Shown here: positions 7,644 through 15,995 of the stretch, piece after piece
Numbering within the stretch: the first letter of the stretch is position 1
Layout of the letters: each line of letters starts with the position of its first letter
Assembly: GCA_964529155.1 (NCBI GenBank)
Contig: CAZGVV010000007.1
Span: 1 to 45,314, forward strand
Reading direction: 5' to 3'
DNA from: CAZGVV01 sp964529155
GTDB taxonomy: Bacteria > Pseudomonadota > Alphaproteobacteria > Rickettsiales > SXRF01
DNA: 45,314 bases
Made by a program: the position numbers and the translations under genes
The notes under the pieces: generated by a model
What the model was told of the DNA's origin: nothing
Database searches by the model: none
Seen by the model: only the letters and a program-made list of their open reading frames with translations

Positions 7644-8694
7644 AGTGCAGGCGCATATTGGTCGGATTGTCAGATTCGCTGATGGCCGTTTCTTCTGGAA
7701 TTTCCCCGGCTTTGTAAAGCGCAATCAAGGCCTGATCCAGGGTTTGCATGCCTAAATCCGTGCTTTTTTCCATGGATTCACGCAAATCACGTAATTTTCC
7801 ATCATGAATAAGGGTTCGCACCAGACCTTCATTAATGAGTACTTCCACAGCGGGCAACAACCGGTGACGGGCGGCCGGAATTAAATGCTGCACCAATATC
7901 GCGCGCAGGCTATGGGATAGTCGGGAATGCATAGTGCTCTGGGCATCTTCTGGGAAAAAGCGCAGTACATAATCAATAGCCTGCGTTACCCCACCGGCGT
8001 CAATTACAGCGAGCACCAAATGCCCGACTTCGGCATAGGCCATGGCATGTTCTACCGCATAGGCATCGTGCAAATCACCGATGGCAATAACGTCCGGACT
8101 TTGGCGTCCGGCGTTGTTCAGGGCATTTTCCATGGAATGGGTATCAATGCCGACATCACGCTGGGTAATGAGGCAGTGCTGGGGCGTGTGAATGAATTCC
8201 ACCGGGTCTTCCAGCGTGATGATGTGGCCCTGCCCGTGCGTATTACGGTGGCCGATCATAGCGGCAAAGGTGCTGGATTTACCGGAATGGGTTTGCCCGG
8301 CAATTAATACCAGACCTCGTTTTTCCATGGCAAGCTGCGCATATACTGGTGGAAGCTTTAATTCTTCAAGCGTTGGAATACGGCTGTTGATACGGCGCAG
8401 CACCATGCCGGGGCGTTGTTGCTGGACAAATAAATTCACCCGCAGGCGTGCTTCTTTTCCCCAATCAATGGCGGTATTGAATTCCAGCTCGCGGTTAAAG
8501 GCTTCAACGTCCGCTTCCGGCAAAAGGCTGCGGATGGCGGCATTGACCGTCTCAGCGGTGAGTGGCGCTTCGTCGAGCGCGGCTAGCATGTCCCCCTGGC
8601 GCATGGTGGGAGGGGAGCCGGCAACGATGTAGAGATCGCTCCCCCCGCGTGCCATGAACTGCTCGATTAAGAGGGTGATTTCGGATTGGGCCAT
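7591..8694 (-). CDS. PilT/PilU-family ATPase paralogue with altered catalytic motifs
   Basis: The 367-residue protein aligns by eye with PilT along its whole length: the N-terminal PAS-like region (GGSDLYIVAGSPPT), Walker A GQTHSGKS at 133-140 and LEDPVEF at 161-167. The Walker B region reads SPDVIAIGDLHD, so the catalytic Glu is Asp at 207 and the Arg is His at 209. The His-box motif of PilT (TLHTNS) reads VIDAGG, with Asp232 where the His should be. The Asp box and P-loop remain, so it may bind ATP but hydrolyse poorly alone. This resembles PilU, which works with PilT in retraction. It starts five bases after the pilT stop, in one operon. It is best called a PilU-like accessory retraction ATPase. 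Confidence 0.85.
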   Translation of the reverse strand: MAQSEITLLIEQFMARGGSDLYIVAGSPPTMRQGDMLAALDEAPLTAETVNAAIRSLLPEADVEAFNRELEFNTAIDWGKEARLRVNLFVQQQRPGMVLRRINSRIPTLEELKLPPVYAQLAMEKRGLVLIAGQTHSGKSSTFAAMIGHRNTHGQGHIITLEDPVEFIHTPQHCLITQRDVGIDTHSMENALNNAGRQSPDVIAIGDLHDAYAVEHAMAYAEVGHLVLAVIDAGGVTQAIDYVLRFFPEDAQSTMHSRLSHSLRAILVQHLIPAARHRLLPAVEVLINEGLVRTLIHDGKLRDLRESMEKSTDLGMQTLDQALIALYKAGEIPEETAISESDNPTNMRLHFKQLAMERKTTIRPSTF

Positions 8695-8699
8695 AGAAC

Positions 8700-9878
8700 C
8701 TAAAATGTACTGTTATTACTTGCCGGACGAGGCTTATTTGCCGCTGCTGACGGCGACACGGTAGCCGGTTGGGGCAGCGGCGGGGCAGCGGCTTCAGCAA
8801 CCGGTGCGACATACGCCGCAGGTAGCGGAGCGCCTTCTGCGTCTTCTTTACCAAACATGCCGGTGAGTTCACTTTTGGCGGTAGCTTCTTCGATCAGGCC
8901 TTTACTGAGTAGCGCGTTAATACTGTCTTTCATGGTGCACATACCGATTTTACTGCCGATCTGCATCATGGAAAAGAGCTGAGGGATCTTCCCTTCACGC
9001 ACCAGATTGCGCACCGCCGGCGTGCCAAGCATGATTTCATAGGCCGCCACACGACCACCACCTTTGCGTTTCAATAGGGTTTGAGTGATAACGCCCTGCA
9101 GAGAATTGGAGAGCATGGCACGCACCATTTCCTTACTTTCGGCTGGGAATGCATCGATAATACGATCCACGCTGTCCGGCGCGGAATTGGTGTGCAGCGT
9201 GCCCATCACCAAGTGGCCGGTTTCTGCGGCTGAGAGTGCAAGCTGAATGGTTTCCAAATCCCGCATTTCACCGACCAGAATCACGTCCGGGTCTTCACGC
9301 AGTGCACTTTTCAAAGCACGGCCGAACGACCGGGTGTGACGCCCCACTTCACGCTGGTTGATAAGCGATTGTTTGGAGCTATGCACAAATTCTACCGGGT
9401 CTTCTACGGTGAGTATGTGCTTGCGGAAATTGCGATTGATGTGATCCACCATGGCAGCAAGTGTGGTTGATTTACCGCTACCCGTGGGGCCGGTTACCAG
9501 AATAAGGCCGTTTTTCATTTCCGATAAGCGTTTAAACACGGGTGGTGCACCTAAATCTTCTAAGGTAGGAGCATGCGAATTAATGGCGCGCATTACTGCG
9601 GCTGGACCGGAGATGATGGTGAACGCATTGACGCGGAAACGCATGTCATCGCCAAAAGAAATCGCAAAATCCAATTCGTAATCACGCTCATATTCGGCAC
9701 GTTGCTGCTCACTCATAATGGAATGCAGCATGTCCTTCACTTGCGATGAAGAAAGCTCCACCGTGCTATGCGGCATCATTTCACCGTGAATACGAAAAAT
9801 AGGTGGCCGCCCCGCAGCCAGATGCAAATCCGACGCATGATTCTGTTTGGTCAGCGCAAGCAGTTCAGTAATATCCAT
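8700..9878 (-). CDS. pilT: PilT twitching-motility/retraction ATPase
   Basis: This hexameric cytoplasmic ATPase depolymerises pili. The ATG at 9878 is chosen: an upstream in-frame TTG is weaker, and AAGG lies about nine bases ahead. From this start the protein has 392 residues. Walker A GPTGSGKST is at 130-138, the Asp box TVEDPVEF near 158, Walker B DPDVILVGEMRD with Glu204, and the His box AETGHLVMGTLHTNS with His222 and His229. All catalytic features are intact, in contrast to the next gene. The usual PilT core ends near residue 345; an extra tail of about 45 residues rich in Ala and Pro follows. The zinc tetracysteine of extension ATPases is absent, which confirms the retraction class. 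It probably leads a minus-strand pilT-pilU operon. Confidence 0.93.
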   Translation of the reverse strand: MDITELLALTKQNHASDLHLAAGRPPIFRIHGEMMPHSTVELSSSQVKDMLHSIMSEQQRAEYERDYELDFAISFGDDMRFRVNAFTIISGPAAVMRAINSHAPTLEDLGAPPVFKRLSEMKNGLILVTGPTGSGKSTTLAAMVDHINRNFRKHILTVEDPVEFVHSSKQSLINQREVGRHTRSFGRALKSALREDPDVILVGEMRDLETIQLALSAAETGHLVMGTLHTNSAPDSVDRIIDAFPAESKEMVRAMLSNSLQGVITQTLLKRKGGGRVAAYEIMLGTPAVRNLVREGKIPQLFSMMQIGSKIGMCTMKDSINALLSKGLIEEATAKSELTGMFGKEDAEGAPLPAAYVAPVAEAAAPPLPQPATVSPSAAANKPRPASNNSTF

Positions 9879-9941
9879 GTGCAAAGACCTTCACTTATCA
9901 CTCAGATATGAGGGTGGAACGCTATTTACCGGGATTACGAT

Positions 9942-11561
9942 CTACTTCTTATTAGACCGTAAAAATGTTAATCTTTGTTGAATACGGTTTAAATCTCCCG
10001 GTATTGCCTGGCCACGAAGCGACGCTTCAATCAATTGCTGGTAAAGCGCGGCGGCATCTTCACGTTTCCCGTTGTGATCTAGCAAAACCGCAAGATTATA
10101 GCGGTAGGCCAGATTTTCAGGAGCAAGGCCAAGCGCATGCCCCATGTAATCAATCGCCTGGTCTGTCTGGCCAATCTTTTGATATACAATAGCAATTTGC
10201 GCTTTTAGTCCCGCAAAATCAGGATTGCGGGTTTGTAAGGTTAACAGCTCTTGCAGCGCCTCTTGTGGTGCTTCTTCGGCCACTAAAGCCAGAAAATTAT
10301 TCAGAGCTTCACGGTGTTGCGGGTTGATTTGCAACAAACGGCTATACGCAGGGCGCGCCATCTCACTCTGTCCGGCCCGCTGATAGGTTGCGGCCAAGCC
10401 AAACAAAGCTTCTTGGTTATTAGGATTATGCGTGAGCGCAGAAGAATAATGGTTTACCGCGGTTTCGGTATCTCCCGCTAAAAGCGAGTTATAGGCTTTT
10501 TCAATGTCGTCATTAATATTGTAATGCGTTTTCTTGCGTGCCATGGAAATATCGGCACGAGGGCGTGGCGTGGCTTGTGCCTCAGGTAAACCTGGTGCTC
10601 CGGGTGATGCAGGGGTGCCTGGCGCTGCTTGCGCACCAGGTGTGGTTTCAGGCGTGTGCGCGGCATTATCTGCCGATGTTGCGGCGGCGATAGCAGCGGC
10701 GATGGCAGTGGAATTGGCATTAGCGGAAGATGCGCCCTCTGTCGGTGTTACGGCGGGAGTTGCTGGCACAACCTTAGCAGTTGTCTTGGCCGTTGCAGCG
10801 GCCTTGTCTTCCGCAGCCTGACGCTCAGCCACGCTATCGTGCTCAATGGTAATATGCTTGGTTTTTCCTTGGGCAGGGCTGTCTAATCCTGAAGGAATTG
10901 CTTTTAATGTTTTGCGCGTCGCCGGGTCTAAGCTTGGCGGTGGCTCACTGGCAGCTTCACTGGGTGAAAACATCGAAGTGGCGGTAAGTGGCGCTTCGCT
11001 AATGGGTTGAGCTTCCGTTGCAGCCGGAATGAGTGGGGTTGGCAAAGGCGCGGTGGTTTCCCCGGCTGCCAGGGTAATCGACGCATTCGCGCCGTCACTG
11101 ACTGACATGGCGCCGGTTTCTGTATCCATAGGTATTTTGCTTTGGGCGAGTTGCTGATCCAGTACCATCACCGACGCATGGGTAGCGGGTGGCATAGAAA
11201 TAGCACCACGAAGCGCCTCAGGATTGGGGATATAGACACGGAAAGGTTCTGGCTCAGATGACGCCGATTTCGTAACGGGTACAGGCAATGATTGCTGGGC
11301 CGTATCTCTAGGCGCTTCTGTTGTCGGCGCAGACGGCTCACCCGGGATCGTTTGCTGCTGCGCGATAATGTCCAGGGTTTCTGGCGGCTCTGAACCACTT
11401 TGCAATGCCTCCAGCTGTTCGGCATGCAGTCGTTGTTTCCACTCGTCTGCGGAATTATCATTGCCGTCTTGGGTAATCAGCGCTATTGCGGATAAAGGAA
11501 TCAGCGCTCCTATTACGCTGAGCAATTGGATAGCCGTGGCGATTTTTGTACGAATTGGCAT
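9942..11561 (-). CDS. Membrane-anchored TPR protein, possible MshN-like pilus component
   Basis: The frame is open from 11897, but the upstream part is unlikely to be coding because it is antisense to a small secreted-protein gene. The ATG at 11561 begins MPIRTKIATAIQLL and leads into a membrane helix at about residues 7-30, giving 539 residues. A long Pro/Ala/Thr-rich region, probably disordered and periplasmic, covers about 35-340. The last 190 residues hold four to five tetratricopeptide repeats with typical A-G-Y/F and NP spacing (AVNHYSSALTHNPNNQEALFG is one). MshN of MSHA systems also has a membrane anchor and C-terminal TPRs, so a role in assembly or secretin positioning is plausible. 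The location behind pilT supports this. Confidence 0.72.
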   Translation of the reverse strand: MPIRTKIATAIQLLSVIGALIPLSAIALITQDGNDNSADEWKQRLHAEQLEALQSGSEPPETLDIIAQQQTIPGEPSAPTTEAPRDTAQQSLPVPVTKSASSEPEPFRVYIPNPEALRGAISMPPATHASVMVLDQQLAQSKIPMDTETGAMSVSDGANASITLAAGETTAPLPTPLIPAATEAQPISEAPLTATSMFSPSEAASEPPPSLDPATRKTLKAIPSGLDSPAQGKTKHITIEHDSVAERQAAEDKAAATAKTTAKVVPATPAVTPTEGASSANANSTAIAAAIAAATSADNAAHTPETTPGAQAAPGTPASPGAPGLPEAQATPRPRADISMARKKTHYNINDDIEKAYNSLLAGDTETAVNHYSSALTHNPNNQEALFGLAATYQRAGQSEMARPAYSRLLQINPQHREALNNFLALVAEEAPQEALQELLTLQTRNPDFAGLKAQIAIVYQKIGQTDQAIDYMGHALGLAPENLAYRYNLAVLLDHNGKREDAAALYQQLIEASLRGQAIPGDLNRIQQRLTFLRSNKK

Positions 11562-11583
11562 ATATCTTGAATAGCAGGAAAAT

Positions 11584-11973
11584 ATGAAAATTGTGTGTAT
11601 AATGCTTTTTATCTTTTTTATGCCCTTGTTATGTTGGGCTGAAGATGCCGCACCTGAGGCCGCGCCGGCTCGCAAATTTTTTCCGTTACAGAATGCCCGA
11701 ACCAGTTCCGGCATGATTCCGCGGCGCATGCCCTCCCCAAACACGCTGGAAGCCGCGCGGGCGTTACAAATTCCGCCCGTGCGCCCGGTTACACGGAAGG
11801 CATCGCCATCGGTTAATTCTACGCCTATTTTAACACCTGTTAATCCACCCTCTATTGCTCCGGCAGCCGGGGGTGAGGCGCTGCGCGCGCGCAACACATT
11901 GGATGTATTTTCTCCGGATTCTCCACCAAATAATGCTTCTTTAACCCCTTCTGCTTCACCGCAACCCCATTAA
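11584..11973 (+). CDS. Small secreted proline-rich protein of unknown function
   Basis: A 129-residue product with a clear signal peptide (MKIVCIMLFIFFMPLLCWA, cleavage expected before EDAAP), preceded by an AGGAAAA ribosome site. The mature part is short, has no cysteine, and is rich in Pro, Ala and Ser with no recognisable domain. It starts 22 bases from the divergent TPR gene and ends four bases before pyrD, so it could be cotranscribed with pyrD. The Pro/Ala-rich style resembles the linkers of the nearby pilus proteins, and the divergent pairing with the TPR gene hints at a link. I do not recognise it. Confidence 0.6.
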   Translation: MKIVCIMLFIFFMPLLCWAEDAAPEAAPARKFFPLQNARTSSGMIPRRMPSPNTLEAARALQIPPVRPVTRKASPSVNSTPILTPVNPPSIAPAAGGEALRARNTLDVFSPDSPPNNASLTPSASPQPH

Positions 11974-11977
11974 ATTT

Positions 11978-13036
11978 ATGTTTTATTCTTTATTGCGCCC
12001 CTTTATTTTCGCCTTGCCGCCCGAAACAGCACATCGTTTAGGCTTACGGTTATTACGCTCTGGTGGCACACCTGTAATGCTTCGTTCGCCTCACCCTTCT
12101 TTGCATGTGCAACGCTTTGGCTTATCTTTTGCTCATCCGCTGGGCCTGGCGGCGGGATTTGATAAAAATGCGGTCGCTATAGCCCCTTTGCTGGCGTGTG
12201 GATTTGCCTCGGTGGAAATCGGCACGGTGACACCTCAGCCGCAAGCAGGGAATCCCAAACCGCGGCTTTTTCGCCTGAAAGAAGATCGCGCCGTTATCAA
12301 TCGCCTGGGATTTCCAGGTGAAGGTGAAGCCGCCATTATGCCGCGACTTGCCCAGTGGCAGGCACGGAGAAAAAAACCTGGCGTGGTGGGTGTAAATATC
12401 GGCAAAAACAAAGACAGCGCTGATGCGGTGGATGATTATGTGCATATGCTTAAAGCGGCAGCACCTTATGCCGATTATGTGGCGATCAATATATCCTCAC
12501 CCAATACGCCGGGCTTGCGTGATTTGCAAAGCAAAGACGCGCTGAATCAGTTGTTGCAAACGCTCATGGAAACGCGTCAAACATTATCGCGCCGTGTGCC
12601 ACTGTTGTTAAAAATCGCACCGGATTTGGATCAGTCGGAACTGGAAGGCATTGCCGCTACAGCACTGGCGTATACCATTGACGGATTAATCGTGAGTAAC
12701 ACCACCATTGCGCGCCCGGAGCACCTGAAAAGCAACTATGCTTCCGAGATAGGCGGGCTTAGCGGCGCGCCTTTGTTTGCCCCCTCTACGGAAGCGCTAC
12801 GTACATTATATAAAATGACGGGTGGGCATATTCCGTTGATTGGTGTGGGCGGCGTGGCCAGCGCCGAAGATGCCTATGCTAAAATCCGTGCCGGGGCAAG
12901 CTTGGTGCAATGCTACAGCGCCTTAGTATATGAGGGATTTGGGCTTATACAGCGCATCGTGCGGGGGTTACCGCACTTACTTGCCCGTGATGGGTTCAGC
13001 TCCGTAAATGACGCCGTGGGCGTGGACGCAAGGTAA
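11978..13036 (+). CDS. pyrD: Dihydroorotate dehydrogenase (quinone), class 2
   Basis: This enzyme oxidises dihydroorotate to orotate in pyrimidine synthesis and passes electrons through FMN to membrane quinone. The 352-residue protein has an N-terminal hydrophobic part (MFYSLLRPFIFALPP) as in class 2 enzymes. Core motifs are GLAAGFDKNA near 56-65, EIGTVTPQPQAGNPKPR near 80-96, NRLGF near 108, and NISSPNTPGLR, where Ser174 is the expected catalytic base (class 1 uses Cys). LKIAPD and the C-terminal phosphate-binding region GVGGVASAEDAYAKIRAGA complete the site. Its stop is one base from the convergent DUF2155 gene. It is a housekeeping gene between the two pilus arms. Confidence 0.97.
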   Translation: MFYSLLRPFIFALPPETAHRLGLRLLRSGGTPVMLRSPHPSLHVQRFGLSFAHPLGLAAGFDKNAVAIAPLLACGFASVEIGTVTPQPQAGNPKPRLFRLKEDRAVINRLGFPGEGEAAIMPRLAQWQARRKKPGVVGVNIGKNKDSADAVDDYVHMLKAAAPYADYVAINISSPNTPGLRDLQSKDALNQLLQTLMETRQTLSRRVPLLLKIAPDLDQSELEGIAATALAYTIDGLIVSNTTIARPEHLKSNYASEIGGLSGAPLFAPSTEALRTLYKMTGGHIPLIGVGGVASAEDAYAKIRAGASLVQCYSALVYEGFGLIQRIVRGLPHLLARDGFSSVNDAVGVDAR

Positions 13037-13037
13037 G

Positions 13038-13571
13038 CTATTCTTCTTTTACGTTTGCGCAATTGAGTACGGTTATATCATAGACCGGGTGCTCCAGCGC
13101 CGAAAGCGCTGGGCTGCTGGCAAACATCCAGCCGAGGAATACGGTGTGCGGTGCGCCCTCACCTGGTTTTAATTCGCGGATTTCTAATAAGGCGGCGGTT
13201 TCCGGGCGATCTTCCGGCGGCGCTTGCCAGCATTTGCGGGCGATGATTTCAAGGTTACCGAAACGCATGATCGTGCCAAGCGGGGCTTCCAGCATGGAGT
13301 TGCGCGCGGTAACTTTGTTGAGTCCGCGCAAGCGAATGGCATTAAATGTCGGCGCGCTTTCCGCCGGTGCAGGCGTTTTAACCGTATCGGCAGGCGCTGC
13401 GGTTTTTTCGGGCATGCCAGAACTCACATCTTCCTCGCCTTCGTTAGGCAAGGTTTGAACCGTGATGTCAGAAGGAGGGGCAGCCGCATCTTGCGCCAAA
13501 ACAGGCGTGCCGACGCAGAGCATCAGCAGCACAATACTACAAAAAAACCGGCTAATTAACGGATGTATCAT
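13038..13571 (-). CDS. DUF2155-domain periplasmic protein
   Basis: The ATG at 13571 is preferred because it gives a proper signal peptide (MIHPLISRFFCSIVLLMLCVG, cleavage after VLA); the longer frame from 13622 would bury it. The product has 177 residues. The C-terminal 100 residues fit DUF2155, seen in alphaproteobacteria: a conserved core around NLEIIARKCWQAPPE and the hallmark FLGWMFASSPALSALEHPVYD, with two cysteines that could form a disulfide. The first part is a Pro/Ala/Thr linker. Function is unknown. The gene overlaps the mlaD-like gene by 20 bases on the same strand; the association of this family with mlaD and the NDUFA12 gene is common in the class. Confidence 0.85.
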   Translation of the reverse strand: MIHPLISRFFCSIVLLMLCVGTPVLAQDAAAPPSDITVQTLPNEGEEDVSSGMPEKTAAPADTVKTPAPAESAPTFNAIRLRGLNKVTARNSMLEAPLGTIMRFGNLEIIARKCWQAPPEDRPETAALLEIRELKPGEGAPHTVFLGWMFASSPALSALEHPVYDITVLNCANVKEE

Positions 13572-14058
13572 GCGCCGAACCGGCGGCAGGAGCCTTGCCG
13601 TTTTTATCGACGCCACCGCCACTGAATACGAATTTGCCGATTAATTCCTCCAGGCTTACCGAAGACTGGGTAAATTGAATCGCGCCATTATTTTTGAGCA
13701 TCGCCTCATCCCCACCGGGGGTGATTTGCACGAATTTATCGGACAATAAGCCGCTACCGACGATAGCTGCCGAGGAATCGGCAGGTACTGGGGTGCGGGA
13801 ATCAATGTGCATAATAGCAACGGCGTCATAGGTTTTATTGTCGAGCTGCATATCAGTAACGACGCCGATTTTAATGCCGCCGATGCGCACGTCACTGCCG
13901 GGATTAATGCCGGTTGCATTGGCGAAGCGGGCTTTCACGGTGTAGCCGTCACTGCGCCCGACATTCATGTCGCTGCCTTTATAGGCAAATAACAAAAAGC
14001 CAGCGGCTACCAGTAACACGGCAGCGCCAACGATGGTTTCAATCATGTTTCTGTGCAT
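13552..14058 (-). CDS. mlaD: MlaD-family phospholipid-binding (MCE domain) protein
   Basis: MlaD is the inner-membrane-anchored, periplasmic lipid-binding part of the Mla system that moves phospholipids between the outer and inner membranes. The 168-residue protein has one membrane helix at about 8-25 and a single MCE domain at about 38-120, with VKARFANATGINPGSDVRIGG and IKIGVV as typical strands, and SDKFVQITPGG after it. The short C-terminal tail is normal for alphaproteobacterial members. mlaA and mlaC lie together at 28.5-29.9 kb; no mlaE or mlaF permease/ATPase gene is next to this one. The DUF2155 gene overlaps its 3' end. Confidence 0.9.
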   Translation of the reverse strand: MHRNMIETIVGAAVLLVAAGFLLFAYKGSDMNVGRSDGYTVKARFANATGINPGSDVRIGGIKIGVVTDMQLDNKTYDAVAIMHIDSRTPVPADSSAAIVGSGLLSDKFVQITPGGDEAMLKNNGAIQFTQSSVSLEELIGKFVFSGGGVDKNGKAPAAGSAHDTSVN

Positions 14059-14103
14059 GGCGGCGTTATACCCTGTTCCGGTGATGGCGTCTAGTGGGAG
14101 ATG

Positions 14104-14442
14104 CTAATTTGGTATCCAGGGCTCGTATTGCGCAACCGTGGGGGCATGCTGCGAATGATTAAGCAAATGCCCGGCAGGCACATAAGCGGCGGCGCTGCCG
14201 GTACGATTTGGCTGGTGTGGCTTTACCCAGGCAGCGCGCCCTGAAGCGGTTTCACTGGGGACGACATCGGTCGCATGATGCAGCCAGCCATGCCAATGCG
14301 GAGGCACGGTCGAGGGTTCCGCGCCGCCCGAATACACCACCCAGCGCTTGTTACGGTTTTTGTAGTAAGCGTTGCCGAATTCGTCACGCCCAACGGGGCG
14401 GCCGAAAAAAAGCGTGTACAGGCGGGTGGTCATGCGGCTCAT
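14104..14442 (-). CDS. NDUFA12-family NADH:ubiquinone oxidoreductase accessory subunit
   Basis: A 112-residue protein matching the complex I subunit NDUFA12 (B17.2), a supernumerary subunit of mitochondria that alphaproteobacteria also have. The diagnostic stretch DEFGNAYYKNRNKRWVVYSG near residues 20-40 and the VPPHWHGWLHH motif near 47-57 are both present. It should bind the peripheral arm of complex I at the cytoplasmic side and help assembly or stability. Either the ATG at 14442 or the one at 14433 could be the start. It precedes mlaD and the DUF2155 gene on the same strand, a frequent alphaproteobacterial arrangement. This is one of the best taxonomic markers in the window. Confidence 0.93.
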   Translation of the reverse strand: MSRMTTRLYTLFFGRPVGRDEFGNAYYKNRNKRWVVYSGGAEPSTVPPHWHGWLHHATDVVPSETASGRAAWVKPHQPNRTGSAAAYVPAGHLLNHSQHAPTVAQYEPWIPN

Positions 14443-14541
14443 GGGGGCATATATAGGCTAAATACGCGGCCATGGCAAGCCAGGATGGACAGAAGCTTCC
14501 GCCGTGCTATGGTGCGGCTTTAATGCTTAAGAGGGGTTATT

Positions 14542-15312
14542 ATGCGCATTGCTATTGCCGGATGCACCGGACGTATGGGGCAGACCTTGGTGCGCGTGGT
14601 GCGTGCCGCACCAGGCTGCACGCTGGCGCTGGGCAGTATCCGTGCCGGTGAGGAAGCGGCGGCGAAGGAACTCGGCATTGCGTTTACCTATACGGCGAAG
14701 GAATTGGTGGAAAGCGCTGATGCAGTGATCGATTTCACCGCGCCTGCGGCCACGTGTGAGATTGCGCGCGCAGCGGCGACAACGGGTGCAGTGCATGTGA
14801 TCGGCACGACCGGCATTTCAGAGGCGCAGCAGCGCGAAATTGCAGCGGCAGCTTCAGGCGCGCGCCTTGTGCAGTCAGCGAATTATAGTTTGGGGGTGAA
14901 TGTGCTTGCCGCACTGGTGGCGCAGGCAGGGGCGCTACTGGATGCGCACTATGATATTGAAGTGGACGAGATGCACCACCGCCTGAAAAAAGACTCACCC
15001 TCCGGCACGGCGTTGTTGCTGGCCGATGCGGCAGCGGCGGGACGAAAAATAGCGCTGGCGGACGCACGCCGGCATTACGGCGAAGGGCTGATTGGTGAGC
15101 GCGAACACGGCACGATTGGACTCAGCGCCCGGCGCGGCGGGGAAGTGGTGGGCGTGCATACGGTGACCTTCGCCGGCCCCGGCGAAACCCTGGAGCTCAC
15201 CCACCGCGCCCAAAGCCGCGATATTTACGCCCACGGCGCACTAAAAGCGGCGTTGTGGGCTAGGAATAAAAAACCGGGGCTGTATTCGATGCAGGATGTG
15301 CTGGGACTTTAG
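14542..15312 (+). CDS. dapB: 4-hydroxy-tetrahydrodipicolinate reductase
   Basis: DapB reduces hydroxy-tetrahydrodipicolinate with NAD(P)H on the way to diaminopimelate and lysine, needed for peptidoglycan. The 256-residue protein has the Rossmann motif GCTGRMG at residues 7-13, VIDFTAP near 63-69, GTTG near 88, and the active-site stretch EMHHRLKKDSPSGTA with His145/146 and Lys150. A GAGGGG ribosome site lies just ahead of the ATG. Length is normal. It stands alone on the plus strand between the minus-strand NDUFA12 gene and the convergent toxin gene. Confidence 0.97.
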   Translation: MRIAIAGCTGRMGQTLVRVVRAAPGCTLALGSIRAGEEAAAKELGIAFTYTAKELVESADAVIDFTAPAATCEIARAAATTGAVHVIGTTGISEAQQREIAAAASGARLVQSANYSLGVNVLAALVAQAGALLDAHYDIEVDEMHHRLKKDSPSGTALLLADAAAAGRKIALADARRHYGEGLIGEREHGTIGLSARRGGEVVGVHTVTFAGPGETLELTHRAQSRDIYAHGALKAALWARNKKPGLYSMQDVLGL

Positions 15313-15321
15313 AGCCTGTGC

Positions 15322-15726
15322 TTAGGGCTGGCGCAATAGCTCGAATTCCGGCAAGCGGGCGGCTTTCTTATCGAAGGTGACGGTGGCGCGGCACCCTGCT
15401 TGTTTATTGAGTGTTGCGATCAATGCATCGGCGAAATCTACGGTTTCTTTTGCATACTGCGCCAGGGCGATCCAGGCGGCTTCGGAAGCGTCGATGGTGA
15501 GCTGGCTGGTTTGCAGTAATTTTTCAATCACTTCGGCAATCTGCGCACGCGAATAGCCATAGGCGCTTTCCAACACCCAGACTATTTCGCACAGCACAAT
15601 GCGGTTGATGAAACCGGGCTGATCACGCGTGCAGTGCGTGCGGAGGTAATGGCTGGCGGCTTGCGCTTGCGCAGGGTCATCTTGCACGAGAAAGCGGATA
15701 AGGACGTTGGTATCCAGCGCCTTCAC
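15322..15726 (-). CDS. vapC: PIN-domain ribonuclease toxin, VapC type
   Basis: A 134-residue PIN-domain protein, the nuclease toxin of type II toxin-antitoxin pairs. The acidic residues expected to hold Mg are Asp5 in MKALDTNVLIRFL, Glu47 in CEIVW, and Asp97/Asp100 in VDFADALIA, with Asp119 in TFDKKA. The start codon is GTG and overlaps the stop of the antitoxin gene by one base (TAGTG), so the toxin is probably made by coupled translation after the antitoxin. VapC toxins cut tRNA or rRNA; the target here cannot be read from sequence. The pair sits next to dapB between the two pilus arms, perhaps an acquired unit. Confidence 0.92.
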   Translation of the reverse strand: MKALDTNVLIRFLVQDDPAQAQAASHYLRTHCTRDQPGFINRIVLCEIVWVLESAYGYSRAQIAEVIEKLLQTSQLTIDASEAAWIALAQYAKETVDFADALIATLNKQAGCRATVTFDKKAARLPEFELLRQP

Positions 15727-15962
15727 TATGGCTGCCCACGCCGCGTTATGGCGCGCTGCATATCCTCAAGCGATACGCTTTTTTTGGGTTTAGGCAACAC
15801 CCCCTCCAGCGAGGCAATGTCCACCGTGGCCGGCACCAACAACACCGCACCTCCCTCCTGACGGATAAATTCCAGCCTGTCCCCGGCCTGCACCTGAAGG
15901 TATTCCCGGATATCGATGGGGATGGTCGTCTGGCCTTTTGCCGTGAGGGTGGAGAGGGACAT
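15726..15962 (-). CDS. vapB: AbrB/SpoVT-type antitoxin, VapB-like
   Basis: The 78-residue product begins MSLSTLTAKGQTTIPIDIRE, a classic swapped-hairpin AbrB/MazE DNA-binding fold, and continues with GDRLEFI. The C-terminal part (ASLEGVLPKPKK onward) is probably the flexible segment that covers the PIN-domain active site. It should neutralise the adjacent VapC and repress the operon. A strong promoter and a 10-bp direct repeat lie immediately upstream and fit autoregulation. Confidence 0.92.
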   Translation of the reverse strand: MSLSTLTAKGQTTIPIDIREYLQVQAGDRLEFIRQEGGAVLLVPATVDIASLEGVLPKPKKSVSLEDMQRAITRRGQP

Positions 15963-15967
15963 GGCGT

Positions 15968-15995
15968 ATTCCTTACTTTTTTAGGATTCCTTACT
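15968..15995 (-). promoter_or_regulatory. Direct repeat, candidate VapB operator
   Basis: AGTAAGGAAT (minus strand) occurs at 15986-15995 and again at 15968-15977, a spacing of 18 bp. The upstream copy touches the -10 element and the downstream copy supplies the AAGGA ribosome site of the antitoxin gene. Binding here would block both transcription and translation, as expected of an autoregulated toxin-antitoxin operon. Confidence 0.5.

Noticed and set aside
10478..11461. Additional long frames inside the TPR gene on both strands
   Set aside because: They are products of the GC-rich Ala/Pro coding region; they lack ribosome sites and recognisable domains.
11561..11897. N-terminal extension of the TPR protein up to 11897
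   Set aside because: It would bury the membrane anchor and is antisense to the small secreted-protein gene; the ATG at 11561 gives a natural N terminus.
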